A stretch of DNA of 9,844 nucleotides from Propionibacterium sp. (GTDB lineage: Bacteria > Actinomycetota > Actinomycetes > Actinomycetales > Actinomycetaceae), in NCBI GenBank assembly GCA_030460725.1, contig JAKECL010000034.1, positions 1 through 9,844 on the forward strand, given 5' to 3'. The translations under genes and the position numbers were made by a program. This document shows positions 1 to 7,938 of this stretch, one piece after another. The stretch's first letter is position 1. The number at the start of each line of letters is the position of its first letter. A model generated the notes under the pieces. That model was not told where the DNA came from. It did no database searches and saw only the letters and a program-made list of their open reading frames with translations.

Positions 1-422
1 GCCCACAGCAGGCAGCCGGGACCACCTCCTCAGAATGGTGGCGAATGGAAGAGTGATCCTGGGAGCATCTCCTCCGCACAGCGCCGCGGTGCGGCTGCCG
101 CTCAGTCTGGACCACCCCGCTCAGGACACCACCTCCCTGTTCGAGAGCTGCCACGGACACCACTGTGCGGTTCAGGCTCGTTCTGCCATCAAATCCTCTC
201 CACAAGGGCGCCGAACACCACGGTGGTGTCCGAAGGGCATGCTCAACCTCACGCCCGTCTCCCCCGGCGTGGCCCACGGTCCACACTCTGCCCACGACCT
301 CCTTGCCGATTCGTCTCAGTTCATGTCGAATGGACTCTCTGCAGGGTTGAGGCCGAGGCCGGGCCCACGGTCAGTACCGGGTTGGCGTTGAGCTCAAGGG
401 CAACATCGGACAGGAACTGAGG
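1..422. other. Left-edge region with no assignable gene
   Basis: I could not assign a gene here. Several frames are open, but their translations look unlike real proteins: rich in Pro, Ser, Arg and His, with no recognisable motif, and with mixed third codon positions unlike the strongly G/C-ending codons of the genes to the right. One minus-strand frame is open from about 370 to the window edge and has an AAGGAGG-like site (reverse complement of 297-303). It lacks a well-spaced start codon and uses AGA and other codons rare in the neighbouring genes. The region may be a spacer, the decayed remains of a gene, or the tail of something lying off the left edge. No tRNA, rRNA or known structured RNA signature was seen. 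Confidence 0.5.
124..232. repeat. Cluster of ACACCAC motifs, including an inverted repeat
   Basis: The heptamer ACACCAC occurs directly at 126-132, 157-163 and 215-221, and inverted as GTGGTGT at 223-229. The last two form a near-perfect palindrome at 212-232, with 7-bp arms around a central G, extended by two more pairs after one mismatch. The longer word CGGACACCAC at 154-163 is matched by its exact 10-bp reverse complement at 223-232. This could be an operator cluster or a hairpin left by a decayed element. Nothing ties it to a named regulator. The repeats are seen directly; the function is unknown. Confidence 0.5.
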
Positions 423-1508
423 TTGGGGGGTGGAGTCGTGAGCGGACACCGCGAGATCGAGCGTGCGCTCCCCCACCTCGTGGTCTCCACGCGGCGCACC
501 GCGAAGAGATGCGCCTCGGGACGAGCCTGCGGCGAGCTCACTCCCGTGTTCCGCAATGTCCTGGTCCACACGTGCTATCTCGCCGCCGCCCTCGACAAAT
601 GGGATGCCGCGCGTCGAGTGAGCGCCGCCAGGATCTGCGCCGTCGGCCTCGCACTGTCCCCGGGCTGGATCCTCATCGCCCAGGCAGCGGCCTTCGCCCA
701 TGGGATCGAGACAGTCTCGGATCTCTTCGACATCCACATCGCGCGACCCGGAAGTGTCCGCCGCCGCACCGAGTATCTGCCCGAGATCAGGATCCCCGCG
801 GACTGTTCCGCGGCCGGCCTCGTCCCCCCGGTACGCCTGGTCCGCCACCAGGCGGACATCGAGGAGGGACACCTCTCCGCACTCGACGCAGGGCTCCACC
901 TCCCCGACCTCGCCACCACCGCTGCCCTGTGCGCCCTCCACCTCCCTGCGAAGCAGTCAAGCGTCGCAGTCTCCGCAGCGCTGCGTCAGATGAGCGCCTT
1001 CAGCCGCTTCCACGAGAAGGTTGGTGCCAGCCGCGCGCGCGAGGAGGCCGCGCGCGCCCACGTGTCGGGCAGGCTTCGCGACATACGGGCCCGACGTGGG
1101 GTCAGGAAGGCGCGCGCCGTCATCTCCTGTGCGGACGCCGCCTGCGAGTCCGTCCCTGAACGGATCCTCGTGTGGATCCTCCGCTCAGCCGGATTCACCG
1201 AGGTCCGTACCCAGGTTCACCATCGCGTGGACGGGCGCGACTACTACGTCGACGTCGAGTTGCCGCCGTGGGGGGTCGTCCTCGAGTCGGACTCACGGGG
1301 CAAGCACGAGGGCGCCGCCGGTGCCATCGCCGAGGTCCATCGCTCCTATGAGCGCCAGATGGTGCGCCAGAAGGCGCTGGAATCCATCGGACTGATCGTC
1401 CTGCGCTTCTCCCCTGCGGACTACTCCGATCCGGACGCCGTCACGCGCGAGGTCGTGCGCAGGTGTCGGCGCACGCCACCTCGACCCGTGAAGATCCTCC
1501 TGAGCTGA
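423..1508 (+). CDS. AbiEi-like/DUF559-type protein with C-terminal PD-(D/E)XK nuclease-like domain
   Basis: This 361-residue protein follows the layout of a large actinobacterial family annotated as type IV toxin-antitoxin AbiEi-like or DUF559 proteins. Residues 66-120 (AARICAVGLALSPGWILIAQ, then an AHG turn) match the family's 'sites-of-shared-Ala/His-Gly' middle region. Residues 235-345 resemble the very-short-patch-repair/DUF559 endonuclease fold: an acidic helix start (CESVPERIL, E246), D277 in YYVDVEL, then VVLESDSRGKH with E288, D290 and H295, and a final strand IGLIVLRFS. Family members usually read ExDGxxH; here the glycine after the Asp is Ser, so activity is uncertain. A clear N-terminal winged-helix is not obvious in the first 60 residues. 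The start is TTG at 423 (AGGA at 412-415, 7-nt spacing) or GTG at 438. No partner toxin or methylase gene is adjacent. The gene converges on gltD. The family call is by pattern and could be confirmed by structure prediction. Confidence 0.7.
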   Translation: MGGGVVSGHREIERALPHLVVSTRRTAKRCASGRACGELTPVFRNVLVHTCYLAAALDKWDAARRVSAARICAVGLALSPGWILIAQAAAFAHGIETVSDLFDIHIARPGSVRRRTEYLPEIRIPADCSAAGLVPPVRLVRHQADIEEGHLSALDAGLHLPDLATTAALCALHLPAKQSSVAVSAALRQMSAFSRFHEKVGASRAREEAARAHVSGRLRDIRARRGVRKARAVISCADAACESVPERILVWILRSAGFTEVRTQVHHRVDGRDYYVDVELPPWGVVLESDSRGKHEGAAGAIAEVHRSYERQMVRQKALESIGLIVLRFSPADYSDPDAVTREVVRRCRRTPPRPVKILLS

Positions 1509-1530
1509 GCTGAGCTGAGCGGAGCTGAGT
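1501..1530. repeat. 5-bp tandem repeat (TGAGC)n over the stop codon
   Basis: Six pentamers in a row: TGAGC four times, then GGAGC and TGAGT. The stop codon of the nuclease-like gene (TGA, 1506-1508) is formed by the second unit. Such a short array could slip in replication. Because the in-frame stop lies so near the start of the array, gain or loss of downstream units would not change the protein. Confidence 0.85.
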
Positions 1531-1538
1531 GGACTCGA

Positions 1539-1559
1539 CGTTCCGACCCGTCGGGAACG
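1539..1559. terminator. Candidate hairpin between convergent genes
   Basis: CGTTCC at 1539-1544 pairs with GGAACG at 1554-1559, with a further G-C pair possible past a bulged G. It lies 31 nt after the stop of the nuclease-like gene and beyond the 5-bp repeat. No U-tract follows on either strand, so a terminator role rests on position alone. It is the only self-complementary stem I found in the spacer. Confidence 0.3.
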
Positions 1560-1688
1560 GACTTCGTGCCGCAAATAGACGGACCTCGCGCCGAAACAGA
1601 ACGGACTTCGGCAGGAACGAGGACGGACCTCGCGCCGAAACAGGACGGACTTCGGCAGGAATCAGGACGGACTTCGCGATCAGGGGCG
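1557..1688. repeat. 22-bp tandem repeat array with 44-bp higher-order unit
   Basis: Units begin at 1557, 1579, 1601, 1623, 1645 and 1667, each opening with ACGGACTTCG or ACGGACCTCG. The remaining 12 bases come in two main versions: GCCGAAACAG-like (units 2 and 4) and GCAGGAAYSAGG-like (units 3 and 5). Units 2+3 and 4+5 are therefore 44-bp copies differing at 3 of 44 positions. Unit 1 is diverged, and unit 6 matches only over about its first 10 bases and covers the gltD stop codon (1680-1682). There are no unique spacers and no internal dyad, so this is neither a CRISPR nor a run of hairpins. The 22-bp period is close to two helical turns, which would place each copy of the ACGGAC core on one face of the DNA. 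Function unknown. Confidence 0.9.
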
Positions 1689-3137
1689 GTACTGGACGTC
1701 GGTGGGAGCGACCGGGGCCGGCAACTCGGTGCGACCGCGCAGGTACTCGTCGACGGAGGCCGCAGCCGAGCGACCCTCGGCAATGGCCCACACGATGAGC
1801 GACTGGCCGCGTCCCGCGTCCCCGGCAACGAACACTCCCGGGTGGGTCGTCGTCCACTTCTCGTCACGCACCACGCGCCCGCGGGCATCGACCTCCAGGC
1901 CGAGTTGCTCGACGAGACCCTCGCGCTCCACCCCGGTGAAGCCCATGGCCAGGAGCACCAGCTGGGCGGGGATGACCCGCTCCGTGCCCTCCACCGGCTC
2001 GAAACGCCCGCCGGAGAACTTCACCTCGCTCAGGCGCAGCTGCGCGACCCGCCCCTCCTCGTCCCCGAGGAACTCGGCGGTGGAGACCGCGTAGAGGCGT
2101 TCCCCGCCCTCCTCGTGGGCCGAGGCCACACGGAAGAGACGCGGGTAGGTCGGCCACGGGTCTGCGGCCGTTCGCTCCTCGGGAGGCTGGGGCATGATCT
2201 CCAGGCTGGTGACCGAGCGCGCACCCTGCCGGATGGCAGTGCCCAGGCAGTCAGCACCCGTGTCACCGCCGCCGATGATGACGACGTCCTTGCCCTCGGC
2301 ACTGATCCAGTCGACCTCCGCGTCCCCGTGGACGTGCTTGGTGGAGCGGGTCAGGTAGTCGACGGCCTGGTGGATGCCGGCCAGTTCACGTCCGGGGGCG
2401 GGCAGGTCCCGCCCCACCGTGGATCCCGTCGTGAGGACGACGGCGTCGAAACGCTCCAGGAGGTCCTCCCCCGTCACGTCCGTTCCCACATCGACCCCCG
2501 TGTGGAAGCGGGTCCCCTCGGCGCGCATCTGGTCGAGACGGCGGTCCAGGACCGCCTTCTCCATCTTGAACTCGGGGATGCCGTAGCGCATGAGTCCGCC
2601 CACGGCATCGGCGCGCTCGAACACGGCCACCGTGTGACCGGCGCGGGTGAGCTGCTGGGCGGTGGCCAGTCCCGCAGGACCCGAACCGACGACAGCCACC
2701 GTGAAGCCGGTGAGCTTCTGGGGGATCTGGGGCGTGACCCACCCCTCGTCGAAGGCGTGGTCGACCGCCGTGTGCTCGACGTTCTTGATCGTCACCGCGG
2801 GCTGGTTGATGGACAGCACGCACGCGGACTCGCAGGGCGCGGGGCACAGCCTCCCGGTGAAGTCGGGGAAGTTGTTGGTGGCGTGGAGCCGCTCGATGGC
2901 GCTGCGCCAGTCCCCCTTCCAGCCGAGTGTGTTCCACTCGGGGATGAGGTTGCCCAGCGGGCATCCGTAGTGGCAGAACGGCGTGCCGCAGTCCATGCAG
3001 CGCCCCGCCTGGCGTTCCACGACGCCGATCTCCTGCTCCTCGTAGACCTCGTTGAAGTCACGGATGCGCACGGGCACCGGCCGACGTGCCGGCAACTCGC
3101 GCTCCCGGACCTTCAGGAAACCCTTGGGATCAGCCAT
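1680..3137 (-). CDS. gltD: Glutamate synthase small (beta) subunit
   Basis: This 485-residue protein is the NAD(P)H-oxidising, FAD and iron-sulfur subunit of glutamate synthase. It passes electrons to GltB for reduction of 2-iminoglutarate. The N-terminus carries the cysteines for two [4Fe-4S] clusters: C47, C50, C55 and C59 in CMDCGTPFCHYGC, then C98, C102 and C106 in CPAPCESAC. The FAD-binding GSGPAGL is at 151-157, the NAD(P)-binding IGGGDTGAD at 288-296, and the C-terminal FAD-contact stretch GDAGRGQSLIVWAIAEGR at 439-456. Length is normal for the family. The ATG at 3137 is preferred over an upstream ATG at 3188 because MADPKGF is the family's usual beginning and GGAGGT stands 5 nt before it. 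The gene overlaps the end of gltB by 8 nt, so translation is probably coupled. Its stop codon lies in the last unit of the 22-bp array. No intrinsic terminator with a U-tract was seen behind it. Confidence 0.97.
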   Translation of the reverse strand: MADPKGFLKVRERELPARRPVPVRIRDFNEVYEEQEIGVVERQAGRCMDCGTPFCHYGCPLGNLIPEWNTLGWKGDWRSAIERLHATNNFPDFTGRLCPAPCESACVLSINQPAVTIKNVEHTAVDHAFDEGWVTPQIPQKLTGFTVAVVGSGPAGLATAQQLTRAGHTVAVFERADAVGGLMRYGIPEFKMEKAVLDRRLDQMRAEGTRFHTGVDVGTDVTGEDLLERFDAVVLTTGSTVGRDLPAPGRELAGIHQAVDYLTRSTKHVHGDAEVDWISAEGKDVVIIGGGDTGADCLGTAIRQGARSVTSLEIMPQPPEERTAADPWPTYPRLFRVASAHEEGGERLYAVSTAEFLGDEEGRVAQLRLSEVKFSGGRFEPVEGTERVIPAQLVLLAMGFTGVEREGLVEQLGLEVDARGRVVRDEKWTTTHPGVFVAGDAGRGQSLIVWAIAEGRSAAASVDEYLRGRTELPAPVAPTDVQYRP

Positions 3138-6100
3138 GGGACACCTCCAGAATCTTCTGCCACACCTCGGGGTCCTCACGGTCCACACCCGAGGCGTCCG
3201 CCTCGGAGAGGATCTCGGTGACCTGGGCGAATTGCGTGGGCTGGATGCGGGTGAATCGTGCCAGGGACGCCGGAAGGTCGTCCAGGAGTCGTTGCGCCAC
3301 CGAGGACCCCGTCAACTCGACATGGCGGCGCAGGAGCAGGGCCACACGCTCGCCGTCGGCATCGGACAGCCCCGAGACCGTCAGCTGCGCCTGGACCTGC
3401 GGGTTGAGCAGCCCCGAGTCGAAGTCCAGCAGGTAGCCGGACCCACCCGACATCCCTGCCGCGACATTGCGTCCGGTGCGACCCAGGACCAGGACCTCAC
3501 CGCCCGTCATGTACTCCAGGGCGTGGTCACCGGTGCCCTCACAGACCAGGGTCGCACCCGAGTTGCGCACGCCGAAGCGCTCGCCGACACGACCCGAGAC
3601 GTAGAGCTCGCCGGAGGTCGCGCCGTAGCCCAGCACGTTCCCGGCCACCGTGTTCTCATGGGCCGCGAACTTCGCGGTGCGCGAGGGACGCACCGCGACG
3701 GTGCCCCCGCACAGGGACTTGCCGACGTAGTCGTTCGCGTCCCCCTCCACCGTGATCGAGACCCCCTGGGGCAGGAACGCCCCCAGCGACTGACCTGCGG
3801 AGCCGGTGAGGCGGATCGAGATGGTGTCTGCAGCCAGGCCGTGGTCTCCGTAGCGACGTGCGATCTCGTGTCCGAGCATCGCTCCGGTGGTGCGGTCGGT
3901 GTTGTGGATCTCCGCCTCGATCGTCACCGGTTCGCGCCGCTCCAGGGCGGGGGCGGACAGGGTGATGAGGCGTCGGTCGAGGACGTCCTCCAGGTGGTGC
4001 TCCTGGCCGTGGACCTGGTGCAGGAAGGATCCCGGACGGGGCTCGATCCTCTGGAACACCGGTTCCAGGTCCAGACCCGAGGCCTTCCAGTGGTCGACCG
4101 CATCGGAGACGTCGAGCAGGTCGGAGCGACCCACGGCCTCCTCGATGGAGCGCAGACCCAGGGAGGCGAGCATCTCGCGGACCTGTTCGGCGATGAAGGT
4201 GAAGAAGTTGATGACGTACTCCGGCTTGCCCGTGTAGCGGGAGCGCAGCTCGGGATTCTGCGTGGCCACGCCCACCGGGCAGGTGTCCTTCTGGCACACC
4301 CTCATCATGATGCAACCGGAGACCACGAGCGGAGCAGTGGCGAAGCCGAACTCCTCCGCGCCGAGCAGGGCCGCCACGATGACGTCACGCCCCGTCTTGA
4401 GTTGGCCGTCGGCCTGGACGACGATGCGGTCGCGCAGGTCGTTGAGGACCAGGGTCTGCTGGGTCTCGGCCAGTCCGATCTCCCAGGGGGCACCCGCGTG
4501 CTTGAGGGAAGTCAGGGGTGCAGCCCCCGTTCCACCGTCTGCACCGGAGATGAGCACCACGTCGGCGCGCGCCTTGGAGACACCCGCCGCCACGGTGCCC
4601 ACACCGACCTCGGAGACGAGCTTGACGTGGACCCGAGCCTCGGGGTTGGCGTTCTTGAGGTCCGAGATCAGCTGCTTGAGGTCCTCGATGGAGTAGATGT
4701 CGTGGTGGGGCGGCGGTGAGATCAGGCCGACCCCGGGCGTGGAATGGCGTTCCTTGGCGACCCAGGGGTAGACCTTCTGGGCGGGCAGCTGTCCGCCCTC
4801 GCCCGGCTTGGCGCCCTGGGCCATCTTGATCTGGATGTCACGGGAGTGGGTGAGGTAGTCCGCTGTCACCCCGAAACGTCCCGAGGCGACCTGCTTGATC
4901 GCAGAGTTGCGCTTCGGGTCGCGCAGGCGCTCGGGGGACTCCCCGCCCTCGCCCGTGTTCGAGCGCGCGCCCAGCGCGTTCATGGCGATGGCCATGGTCT
5001 CGTGGGCCTCCTGGGAGATGGACCCGAAGGACATCGCCCCCGTGGCGAAGCGCTTGACGATCTCCGAGACGGGTTCCACCTCTTCCAGGGGGACGGGTTC
5101 GACCTCCTCGGTGCGCAGCCGCATCATGCCGCGCAGGGTCATGAGCCTGCGCGACTGGTCGTCCACACCATCGGTGTAGGAGCGGAACACCTGGCGTGAC
5201 TGCGTGCGCGTGGCGGTCTGGAGGCGCGCGATGGTCTCGGGGTTGAAGAGGTGCGCCTCGCCCTCGCGCCGCCACTTGTACTCCCCACCCACGTCGAGGG
5301 TCCGGTGGGCCGGGGAGATTCCCGAAGGCGGGTAGGCGATGGCGTGGCGGGAGGCGACCTCGGCGGCGATCACGTCGATGCCCACCCCGCCGAGCGGGCT
5401 GGCGGTACCGGAGAAGAAGCGGTCCACGAAGTCCTGGGAGAGGCCGACGGTCTGGAAGACCTGGGCCCCGCAGTAGGAGGACACCGTCGAGATGCCCATC
5501 TTCGACATCACCTTGAGCACTCCCTTGCCGAGTGCCTTGATGAGGTGGGCGACCGCGGCGGCCGGGGTCGTCTCCCCCAGCTGCCCGTCGCGGGCCATGG
5601 ACTCCACCGACTCCATGGCGAGGTAGGGATTGACGGCGGCCGCGCCGTAGCCGACGAGGAGCGCGACGTGGTGGACCTCGCGGACGTCCCCGGCCTCCAC
5701 GATCAGGCCCACCTGGGTGCGGGTCTGGCGGCGCAGGAGGTGGTGGTGCAGGGCGGAGGTGGCCAGCAGTGAGGGGATCGGGGCCATCTCCGCATTGGAT
5801 TCGCGATCCGAGAGGACGAGGAAGGAGACGCCCTCGTCGATGGCGGCATCCGCCTGACGGAAGATGTCCTCCAGGGCCTCCTCCAGGGAGCTCCCCCCAC
5901 CCGAGACCCGGTAGAGGCAGCGGATGACACGCGAGGTGAATCCCTTGCCTGCCCGCGCTGTCCCGATGTGTGAGATCTGGGCGAGCTGGTCGGAGTCGAT
6001 GACGGGGAAGTCGATCTCCAGCTTGCGGGCGTGCTCCGGCGAGTCCTCCAACAGATTGGGTTGCGGGCCCACGGTCGTGCCGAGCGCCGTCACGAGTTCC

Positions 6101-7686
6101 TCGCGGATCGCGTCCAGCGGCGGGTTCGTCACCTGTGCGAAGAGCTCCTGGAAGTAGTCGAAGAGCAGGCGCGGACGGGCGGAGAGCACCGCGATGGGAG
6201 TGTCGGAGCCCATGGAGCCCAGCGCCTCGGCGCCGGAGACCGCCATGGGCGTGAGGATGATGTCGAGGTCCTCCTGCGTGTAGCCGAACTCCTGCTGGCG
6301 ACGCAGGACGGAGGAGTGGGAGTGGTCGATGTGCTCACGCTCGGGCAGGTCGGTGAGATGGACGAGCTTCTCCTCCAGCCACTCCCCCCAGGGCGCCTGA
6401 CCCGCGAGGGCGTCCTTGATCTCCGAGTTGGGGACGATGCGCCCCGCATCGAGGTCGACGAGGAACATGGAGCCGGGCTCCAGGCGCCCCTTGGCCCGGA
6501 TCTGGGAGTCGGGGATGCCCAGGACCCCGGTCTCGGAGGCGAGCACCACCAGACCGTCCTCGGTGACCTGCCAGCGGCCGGGGCGCAGCCCGTTGCGGTC
6601 CATGACGGCTCCGATGAGGTGTCCGTCGGTGAAGGTCACGGCGGCCGGGCCGTCCCAGGGCTCCATGATGGTGGAGGCGTACTTGTAGAACGCGCGCAGC
6701 CCGGGATCCATCTGGTCGTTGTTCTCCCAGGCCTCGGGCACCATCATGGCGACGGCCTGGGGTAGGGAACGTCCCGAGAGGACCAGGAGCTCCAGGACCT
6801 CGTCCAGGGAGGCGGAGTCGGAGACCGCATCGGTGGTGATGGGCAGCAGGGGTGCCATCTCCCCGAGCACGGGGCTGGCGAGCTGACCCTCGCGGGCGCT
6901 CATCCAGTTCCGGTTGCCGCGCACGGTGTTGATCTCACCGTTGTGGGCGACCATGCGGAAGGGCTGGGCGAGGCGCCAGGAGGGGAAGGTGTTGGTGGAG
7001 AAGCGGGAGTGGACGAGGGCCAGGCGCGAGGTGAGCGTCGGGTGGGAGAGATCGGTGAAGAACTCCGGCAGCTGCATCGTGGTGAGCATGCCCTTGTAGA
7101 CGAAGGTCTGGGTGGACAGACCCGTCATGTACACCCCGGCCTCGTGCTCGCAGCGTCGACGGACCCGGTAGGCCGCGACCTCCAGGTCGCGTCCGGAGCG
7201 CCGGTTGTGCTGGTCGGCGACCAGGAGCTGGCGGAAGGTCGGCATGGATCCGCGGGCGGTGGGGCCCACGCCCGTGTCGTCCACGGGGACGTCGCGCCAG
7301 GCCAGGACGCGCAGCCCTTCCTCACGCGTGATGCGTTCCACCGCTGCCACGGCCCGCGAGAGCTCCACGCGCCCGTCGTGGGCGCCCGGCAGGAAGACGA
7401 GGCCGGCCGCATAGGAGCCGACTCGCGGAAGGTCGGGGCGGATGGTCTCCCGGAAGAACTCGTCGGGGAGCTGGATGAGGATTCCCGCGCCGTCACCGGA
7501 GTTCTCCTCCGCCCCCACCGCGCCACGGTGGTCGAGCTTCTCCAGGGCCAGGAGGCCCTGCTCGACGATGGTGTGCGTGGGAGGACCCGTGAGCGTGGCG
7601 ACGAAGGCGATGCCACAGGCATCGTGCTCGTTGGCCGGATCGTAGAGGCCGATGGCCTGGGGCCGGCCGGCTTCCTGATGGTTCAT
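3130..7686 (-). CDS. gltB: Glutamate synthase large (alpha) subunit
   Basis: This 1518-residue protein, of normal family length, is the catalytic subunit of glutamate synthase. It hydrolyses glutamine and channels ammonia to 2-oxoglutarate on a reduced FMN. C24 in EHDACGIAF is the expected class II amidotransferase nucleophile, exposed after removal of a 23-residue propeptide. HNGEINTVRGN (about 248-258, N249) is the matching glutaminase motif. The FMN synthase domain spans roughly 860-1230, with SPPPHHDIYSIEDL around D996 and GADGGTGAAP at 1048-1057. The [3Fe-4S] cysteines are C1125, C1131 and C1136 in CIMMRVCQKDTC. A Gly-rich GXGXG beta-helix domain follows, about 1255-1450, ending in MSGGSGY. 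The start at 7686 has AGGGGG 5 nt upstream, which is a modest ribosome site. It is first gene of the gltB-gltD operon and is divergent from glnA. Nothing looks broken or missing. Confidence 0.98.
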   Translation of the reverse strand: MNHQEAGRPQAIGLYDPANEHDACGIAFVATLTGPPTHTIVEQGLLALEKLDHRGAVGAEENSGDGAGILIQLPDEFFRETIRPDLPRVGSYAAGLVFLPGAHDGRVELSRAVAAVERITREEGLRVLAWRDVPVDDTGVGPTARGSMPTFRQLLVADQHNRRSGRDLEVAAYRVRRRCEHEAGVYMTGLSTQTFVYKGMLTTMQLPEFFTDLSHPTLTSRLALVHSRFSTNTFPSWRLAQPFRMVAHNGEINTVRGNRNWMSAREGQLASPVLGEMAPLLPITTDAVSDSASLDEVLELLVLSGRSLPQAVAMMVPEAWENNDQMDPGLRAFYKYASTIMEPWDGPAAVTFTDGHLIGAVMDRNGLRPGRWQVTEDGLVVLASETGVLGIPDSQIRAKGRLEPGSMFLVDLDAGRIVPNSEIKDALAGQAPWGEWLEEKLVHLTDLPEREHIDHSHSSVLRRQQEFGYTQEDLDIILTPMAVSGAEALGSMGSDTPIAVLSARPRLLFDYFQELFAQVTNPPLDAIREELVTALGTTVGPQPNLLEDSPEHARKLEIDFPVIDSDQLAQISHIGTARAGKGFTSRVIRCLYRVSGGGSSLEEALEDIFRQADAAIDEGVSFLVLSDRESNAEMAPIPSLLATSALHHHLLRRQTRTQVGLIVEAGDVREVHHVALLVGYGAAAVNPYLAMESVESMARDGQLGETTPAAAVAHLIKALGKGVLKVMSKMGISTVSSYCGAQVFQTVGLSQDFVDRFFSGTASPLGGVGIDVIAAEVASRHAIAYPPSGISPAHRTLDVGGEYKWRREGEAHLFNPETIARLQTATRTQSRQVFRSYTDGVDDQSRRLMTLRGMMRLRTEEVEPVPLEEVEPVSEIVKRFATGAMSFGSISQEAHETMAIAMNALGARSNTGEGGESPERLRDPKRNSAIKQVASGRFGVTADYLTHSRDIQIKMAQGAKPGEGGQLPAQKVYPWVAKERHSTPGVGLISPPPHHDIYSIEDLKQLISDLKNANPEARVHVKLVSEVGVGTVAAGVSKARADVVLISGADGGTGAAPLTSLKHAGAPWEIGLAETQQTLVLNDLRDRIVVQADGQLKTGRDVIVAALLGAEEFGFATAPLVVSGCIMMRVCQKDTCPVGVATQNPELRSRYTGKPEYVINFFTFIAEQVREMLASLGLRSIEEAVGRSDLLDVSDAVDHWKASGLDLEPVFQRIEPRPGSFLHQVHGQEHHLEDVLDRRLITLSAPALERREPVTIEAEIHNTDRTTGAMLGHEIARRYGDHGLAADTISIRLTGSAGQSLGAFLPQGVSITVEGDANDYVGKSLCGGTVAVRPSRTAKFAAHENTVAGNVLGYGATSGELYVSGRVGERFGVRNSGATLVCEGTGDHALEYMTGGEVLVLGRTGRNVAAGMSGGSGYLLDFDSGLLNPQVQAQLTVSGLSDADGERVALLLRRHVELTGSSVAQRLLDDLPASLARFTRIQPTQFAQVTEILSEADASGVDREDPEVWQKILEVSHG
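3143..3148 (-). promoter_or_regulatory. gltD: Ribosome binding site of gltD inside the 3' end of gltB
   Basis: GGAGGT on the minus strand, 5 nt before the ATG at 3137. It decides the gltD start over the in-frame ATG at 3188. It lies within the gltB reading frame, just before ATGGCTGA, which holds both the gltD start and the gltB stop. Confidence 0.85.
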
Positions 7687-7853
7687 GGGGACCCCCTGTG
7701 GTGTCGTCTCCCGGGCGGGGCCGCGAAGGGCCCGTGGACCAAGAACGGGTCAAGGTCGTATCGCCGGTGTTCAAGGATGCCGCCAGAGCAGCCGTACGGC
7801 CGATCGAGGACCAACATGCGGACGAGGCGTCTGGAGGGCTCCCGACTCCCCGC

Positions 7854-7859
7854 TACACT
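7854..7859 (+). promoter_or_regulatory. glnA: Candidate -10 element of the glnA promoter
   Basis: TACACT fits the TANNNT pattern of actinobacterial housekeeping -10 boxes and sits at the edge of the AT-richest patch of the spacer. It implies a leader of roughly 80 nt. No good -35 stands at 16-18 nt, which could mean activator dependence or that this is not the promoter. Confidence 0.35.
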
Positions 7860-7931
7860 CCATTTTGTCATCGGTTTGCAGGGTCTTGACCGGGAGGCAC
7901 CGCGTCACCCGCCCAGCCTGCACAGTCTCCG

Positions 7932-7938
7932 GGAAGGA
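7932..7938 (+). promoter_or_regulatory. glnA: Ribosome binding site of glnA
   Basis: GGAAGGA, 6 nt before the ATG at 7945. It fixes the glnA start. The reading frame is open about 1 kb further upstream, but that extension is antisense to gltB. Confidence 0.85.

Noticed and set aside
35..391. 118-codon plus-strand frame at the left edge
   Set aside because: Codon use and composition do not resemble the real genes here, there is no clear ribosome site, and the product is not recognisable.
1501..1530. Phase-variable switch of the nuclease-like gene
   Set aside because: The in-frame stop lies in the second unit, so changing the copy number of later units leaves the protein unchanged.
1557..1688. 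CRISPR array
   Set aside because: The 22-bp units abut directly with no unique spacers, and no cas genes are present.
3052..4719. 555-codon plus-strand frame, with a similar 551-codon frame at 1566-3221, antisense to gltB and gltD
   Set aside because: Both lie opposite well-supported genes and have low-complexity translations. They are typical antisense shadows of GC-rich coding DNA.
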